64,000 nucleotides of DNA from Hyaloperonospora brassicae (Eukaryota; Oomycota; Peronosporomycetes; Peronosporales; Peronosporaceae): assembly GCA_947650285.1 (NCBI GenBank), contig CANTFL010001444.1:485102-549101 (forward strand), written 5' to 3'. How positions within the stretch are numbered: the first letter of the stretch is position 1; each line of letters starts with the position of its first letter. Shown piece after piece: positions 59,058 through 64,000 of this stretch. The position numbers and the translations under genes were made by a program. Below the pieces are notes generated by a model that saw only the letters and a program-made list of their open reading frames with translations, ran no database searches and was not told the origin of the DNA.

Positions 59058-59450
59058 ATATTTAAAATTATTGTCAAAAAGAGGTTATGTAGGCGTAATA
59101 TTATTCTCGAGGGTAATATTTGTGGTTGCTCCACTTCTTGATTGATGTACACGCTGCATCAACCAAATTAATCACCAATCGCTGCTAGACGCGCGCAATG
59201 AGTGGTGAGCAAGAAGCCCACATAGGAGATTATAGTTTAATATAGTTAGATGCAGACAAAGGATGGTTTATTAGGAAAGTTAGATATATTTAATACAGGT
59301 ATACTTTTCCCCTCAATCATGGCTTCCCTAGCCCTGTTCATTTCCTCGCGCTTCCTCACGCTACGTGTACGTGACGTCGGGAGTACGCAGCCTTGTGTTC
59401 TATCAACACAAGTTTTTACCATTTATCTGGTAAGAGCGTGCCCCGTTACA
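59058..59450 (+). mobile_element. 3' LTR of element A, right part
   Basis: Continues the LTR after M2; contains the conserved CGCTGCTAGACGCGCGCAAT block and ends GTGCCCCGTTACA. The bases after it (CTAGT) do not match the CACAC before 34317, so no target duplication is visible for element A. Confidence 0.88.
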
Positions 59451-59459
59451 CTAGTATTA

Positions 59460-61684
59460 CACTCACTCCTCTCTATAAGAGGCAACTTTGTGCCCCATTT
59501 TTACAGCGCGTCTTATATTAGATCTCTTATAAAAAATCTGAAAGGAAGAAGTTGCATGATATTTTTTAAGCGTGACCCGCCGATGATAATGAAAGGTAAA
59601 GTTTTTCTACTAAATGAAGTCTCTCGTGTTAAGTTGTTTTGCCCTAGCGTGCCGGTTCTTGCAAATAATTGACAAAATCTTATCCAGATCTGAATGCATA
59701 ATTCGCGTATCTTTATCTGAGCGTATGAAGTACGAATGCAACAGCAGGAAGCACTTTAGTACTTCTCTTGCACTGACAGGCGCTCGATCTTCGTCGCTTT
59801 CGTCTTCCGCGGGCTACACTTCTGATTTGATCGAAGCTTCTTGTTCTTCGTGAATTGGCTCGTGGTACTCGACTTGGACTTAATCATCCACGCTAACGGT
59901 TTCACCAAGCTTTCCAAACATATTATATAGATCGCAGCAGTCCTGTTGAAAGGCGAGGATGGACTGTCGATAGTCGTTTTGCGCACGCAAATCTGCAACC
60001 TGTAGCGCTTTGATGATCCCACTCTTTATCCAGCAACTTCGAATGATATCCCTGCCAGTAATATTTCATATCTCAGCTCCAAACTTAATGGCCTCTAGGA
60101 CATAAGGTCTGCGTTACATGTTTGCTTCGATCATATTATGCGCCATCGCATATGAAGTTTCTTGTAGCGAGCTTCAAACAATCGGATGATACCTATATAA
60201 CATATATGTAGGTGAGGAGATTAATGTAAATTTACGACGCACATATATAAATTATGATATTAAGGCGTACCTGCATTGGGCGGCTGGATTTTGGAAGTCA
60301 TGATAGGCGAGAAAATACCACTTTAACGTTGTTTACTTCTCGTTCGAACTTGTTACTGAAAGCATTATCGAGAAGTAGCAGGACTTTGCGATCATGTATT
60401 TGAAGACTAAATTGATGCAGCCACTTATCAAAGATAAATACAGTCATCCAGGCGTTTAATTTTGCAGCGTACACGATGCCACGATTGTTGATCTCCACAC
60501 CCTCAAAGCATCTTGTAGTTTTGAACCTTCCGATGATCATGAGCTCCAGCTTTTCAGAACCACTTGCGTTGCAGCACAGAGCAACTGTTACGCGTGACTT
60601 AACGCTCTTCTTGCCGTTGTTTCGAACCGTGGATAGGGTTTTGTTAAGTGGCAAATAGTAAGATAATGCTGTCTCATTAAAATTAAACACATCAATCAGA
60701 CAATAATGTTCAATCAGAGATCGATTTTCAGACTTTGCTGCTTGCACATCCTCGATACATAAGCTCCCACTATCACCTGTCAGCGCGCGTCTTTTGATGT
60801 TGTTCCGATTCTTGAAACTCTGGAGCCAGCCTTTGGAAAGCTTGAGATTGTGCTCCTTGATATCATGGCTCACTTGAAGTCGTTCTGCTTTCTATAGGAC
60901 CAGATTAAATAAAACCCCGTCAAATTCGCGCTCGAGAACGAATTTCAGCAGCTCCTTCTAGAACTCAAGATGCTTTATACGTCGTTTTTTAAATTCGAAG
61001 TTAAAGCCCTTAAAGTCGATTTCTTTCATGGCCATGAGCCGATGCGCCATTGATTTACTAATGATGTGCTGGAACTGAATGCTCGCATAAGTCTGCACTT
61101 TATAAAAGCGGATGTTGACGTTCGTTACAGTGTTGAAAGAACTCGTACATTTTCTCTTGAGAGAGGAATACATGTTTTGTTAAACTCATTGGTTGCACGG
61201 AATTGATGTTTTTAGGTAGACGTCTTGATTCAGTGGTGTAGTCGAAAATTTACAAAAATTAAACATTATTTCTCCCTATCTAAAGCCTTGCAATGTTATA
61301 TAATTTCGTCGTCTGTATCTGTCGTAATGAAGTCATTAGTAATACGGGCTTCATAAGCTTGCCTATTCTGACATGCTCCATGTCTTTCCCCAGGTCACGT
61401 CTGTGGTTCTATGACGTTGCTGAATAGGTAATAGGCATATCTTCGGCTAGAACAACTGTCACATCATATGCCACGTATCTCTTTCAGCATCATAAGTAGG
61501 GGTAGTGGGTCATATAAAGAGGGGTTTCACCTCAAGTGGGCGAGTGTTTTTCGTGTCTTATATCTTACTTGCTTATGAAGAGAACGGCATACAAATTCAT
61601 ATATAGTTTAAAATGTTCGGCGACACTTTATCCTTATATAGAGGGTGTCTCTTGTAAAGAGTCTCTTATAGGGAGGGGTGAATG
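59460..61684 (-). mobile_element. pogo/Tigger-like transposon, decayed
   Basis: Imperfect 24-bp terminal inverted repeats (20 of 24 match) with a shared CTATAAGAG core: 59460-59483 and 61661-61684. TA precedes the left end; the right flank is TT, one change from the expected TA. Total 2.2 kb. Encodes a degraded transposase on the minus strand. Confidence 0.72.
60298..61173 (-). pseudogene. pogo/Tigger-like DDE transposase remnant
   Basis: The best frame is 60873-60298 (191 codons): a CENP-B-type HTH piece (LSKGWLQSFKNR), DVFNFNETALSYY with the first acidic residue of the DDE_1 domain, GSEKLELMIIG, and VLLLLDNAFSN (second Asp). A frame at 61173-60958 may be the N-terminus, and 60022-59756 the C-terminal tail. 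Similar domains occur in CENP-B-related host proteins, but the surrounding terminal repeats favour a transposon. Confidence 0.75.
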
Positions 61685-62264
61685 TTGCTTGATTTCGTGC
61701 GATGACTCACCCATGTGCGCGTAAACATAAGAACACATACGGACAAGTAGCGCTCGGTGATCAAACTAGATTCGTCACTTTTGAACCTACAAAGTCAAGC
61801 ACAATTCGAGCGTCAAATCATATGTTTCGCTTCTATCTGTGTAACGGATAAAAGCAGTAATCACGTTGATATTAGTAGCAATCTTTCATAACTGCACATC
61901 CTTCATACTGGACATACTTGGCAGCACGAATTTTGTACAACGACCCCAGGCTGGGCAGCATCTTCGGCGTAAGATTACAAGTACAAAGAAATATGCACAA
62001 GACGGGCTTGATTACGCGCTCGATGACATGTTTGTGTATATTTAGGGATCAAAAACCTAGCAAATGCGATCGATAAATTCGACCCCATGTTTGCAGCCAT
62101 CACCTCAATGGGCGTGATTGCGTATTAGCCTATTAACTTTATCGCAATATAGCACTCTACAGACACACAAATTGTCAAACGAACAAATTTAGGAAGCTAT
62201 ACACGATTGAACGTCCTCTTTTGAGTCCGATTACTTTTAAAAGAGCTTTTTCAAGCCCTTGAAC
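61685..62264. other. Intergenic
   Basis: AT-rich sequence between the pogo-like element and the duplicated block. No gene or repeat recognised. Confidence 0.5.
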
Positions 62265-62638
62265 TGATAAGTGAAGTTGATTCAAATCGACCAGTGTACC
62301 TTTATTTAGATGCCTATCGCTTCGAATCCCAACAGCTGATACATTTTTACATTACGATATGAACTCACTCCTAGCTCACGAAATTGCTGTGCAAACGATG
62401 ACATGTACCAGCATTATCCAGCTTGGTCGTAAATGTACGCTTTTGACGCTCGGGCATGCCGGTGTTCTCATACGCTCGCAGCAACCTAGTACGTTGTGTC
62501 ACAGAACCGTGATTGCCCAAACGAGCCGTTACGATGATGATGCAGCATGCAGAGTCGTAAGCACAGCTAGCCAAGCAACGTTGCTATCTTGTTCCAACTA
62601 ATGGAAATGATGGAGCTGGAATCATGCCGTATGACGCT

Positions 62639-63168
62639 TGTAGCGGAGCTACACAGCTTGTTAAGTCAGAGGAAGACTTAACGCTCAATGGGCAACTTTG
62701 GTTCTACGAACCAGACTCAAAGCGTCAACAGCTCCGAAAGCTAAGGTTTGGTTTAAAGAACCCGACTCAAAGAGTCAACAAGCTCAGAGAGCTTACGGTC
62801 CCTGTTCCAGGGGGACCAAACAATTCAGAGAATCAAACGCACTGAGTGCACAAGGAGTAGCTGCCTTAACAAGGCGTTGCTACCTCCTCAACGATCTCAA
62901 GAAGCCTCAGAGATGCACGTGTCTATCGGATCGAAATGGGAACTGAATTTTATTTCTTCTTTTAACCTAAAAGAACACCTTAGAACAAATTTATTAACGT
63001 ACTCGTTAATGTCCTAAATAAACCTCTCAAAAGATCTCGTAATCAATGGTTGAAAGACACCAGTCTTCAACAATTGATACTGTGTTTAAATATTACTTTA
63101 AAGGGGACCCATCCCTTGTGTGCACCACACCTATTGTCGAATACCAGTCGACGTGTATACCCGTTACA
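62639..63168. mobile_element. Solo LTR (family S, copy 2)
   Basis: 530 bp, TGTAGCGGAGCTACA to CCCGTTACA, closely similar to 35201-35725. Flanks ACGCT (62634-62638) and GCGCT (63169-63173) form a 5-bp target duplication with one difference. The uninterrupted site is visible at about 32620 in copy 1 of the duplication. Confidence 0.9.
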
Positions 63169-63674
63169 GCGCTTAAGCATTACCTATCCGAAACTGAGGC
63201 AGCTTTCGATTTGCTAAATCGCGAGCCCATGTGCGCATCGTCCGTGCAACACATATTCATGCGATGCTTCTGAAGATGTGTTGTGCAGATGATGCATACA
63301 TGCATTTGCGATAGTAAAAAGCCAAAGTTTGAGATTGGCAAATGGTCAGTGTACAACCTTATGATGGCGGCATAGGTCAGGGTCAATCTCGACGTGTCTC
63401 CAGCCGTTACCTACAGACCACTTGCCACTTACTCCTCTCCGACAATACGTGCGTATGGTGTTACAACGCTTTGCTACATTGTCTTTTCGACCGGTGGTCC
63501 CCCACGACACAACTTTACGTTTGCAATAGATGTCAAAAACGTAGATGCAATGTATTAATCTCTGTTATATGCGAGTGACTGACTGATGAGAGAAACTTGT
63601 ATGAGAGCCCGGCACGTCTGTGTAGTGTTTGGCAGCGAGAAACGCGGATAGCAAGTCAAAAGTCAACCTCTGCA

Positions 63675-63806
63675 TCAGTGCTCTTGTCTCGACTGCTTAC
63701 GCAAGACTGCGATCTCACCTTTCAACGTCTCCAGCATCCGATCCTGAATCACTTTCAGATTCGATTTCATAATGAGTTTCAAAAATGGTTTAGATGATAC
63801 GGACGA
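63675..63806 (-). pseudogene. Truncated effector paralogue (C-terminus only)
   Basis: The last 44 codons of a second copy of the gene at 33109-34248: EIAVLRKQSRQEH is identical, the preceding block is partly rewritten (KVIQDRM in place of DLKAQM). The frame is open to the LTR at 63807, which cuts the gene. The rest, if present, lies beyond the window. Confidence 0.82.
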
Positions 63807-64000
63807 TGTAACGGGGCAGCCCGTTACATGATATTGTCACTTAAGGAAAGTGACAATAAAGAATATAAGATGGATATTCTTTAAACAATATCACCAAAGT
63901 GGTGATATTGAAGGGTCGACCAAAGGGTCTGTTCATTGGTTGATATCGTGATGATATCAACCCACCAATCGCCGCAAGACGCGCGCAATGAGTGGTGACG
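63807..64000 (+). mobile_element. LTR start (family C), runs off window
   Basis: Begins TGTAACGGG-GCAG-CCCGTTACA, related to element B's LTR and nearly identical to the LTR fragment at 1-69. The five bases before it are GACGA. Confidence 0.88.

Larger units (their letters stand above)
62265..63806. repeat. Segmental duplication, copy 2
   Basis: Matches 32259-33240 after removal of the solo LTR at 62639-63168; it also has a 15-base insertion near 63227 relative to copy 1. It ends at the LTR beginning 63807, inside an effector paralogue. Confidence 0.88.

Noticed and set aside
1..64000. CRISPR arrays, operons and ribosome binding sites
   Set aside because: Spliced genes, an ER retention signal, a mitochondrial presequence and LTR elements show a eukaryotic nuclear genome; no direct-repeat/spacer array was seen. 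No tRNA or rRNA gene was recognised either.

Overview
The window looks like a nuclear locus of an oomycete (water mould), most likely a Peronosporales plant pathogen such as a Phytophthora or downy mildew. Evidence: short-intron genes with oomycete-style architectures (FYVE plus START-like plus GAF, SHAQKYF-class Myb proteins), an HDEL-type ER chaperone, a secreted protein with an EER motif, and chromodomain Gypsy and Mutator-like elements. The species is not determined; all family calls are from reading the sequence, without a database search.

Layout. 1-69 is the cut-off end of an LTR. 70-34316 is the host block: convergent Myb-like regulators (4137-4730 +, 7306-7944 -), then a mostly minus-strand run: a basic TPX2-like protein, a nucleoredoxin-like protein, mitochondrial ribosomal protein uL22m, a PDZ/ZZ scaffold protein, a 12-exon calcium-dependent protein kinase, a FYVE/START-like/GAF protein, ER Hsp70 (BiP), a plus-strand metallo-beta-lactamase-fold hydrolase, Golgi tether subunit COG8 (7 exons), and a secreted EER-type candidate effector. 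About 10 kb at the left and 1 kb between BiP and the hydrolase hold no gene I can support.

34317-59450 is a nest of mobile elements. Gypsy element A forms the outer shell (5' LTR 34317-38370, 3' LTR 54728-59450); each of its LTRs is split by a different Mutator-like transposon (M1 34621-38202, M2 54800-59057). M1 itself carries a solo LTR with a perfect 5-bp target duplication. A's gag is split by a 1.29-kb insert with a 6-bp target duplication. A second Gypsy element, B, inserted into A's RNase H region; recombination between the opposed reverse transcriptase copies of A and B then inverted the segment between them, so B's two LTRs now face each other and its target duplication reads TATGC at one end and GCATA at the other.

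59460-61684 is a decayed pogo/Tigger-like transposon. 62265-63806 is a second copy of the effector's 3' flank (32259 onward) with the last codons of an effector paralogue; it is interrupted by another solo LTR and cut at 63807 by a third LTR that runs off the window.

The most interesting signals are the datable element-B inversion, protein-like antisense reading frames between chromodomain and 3' LTR in both Gypsy elements, a perfect 49-bp inverted repeat at 10701-10806, and an effector gene whose upstream region is interrupted by an LTR 69 bp before its ATG.
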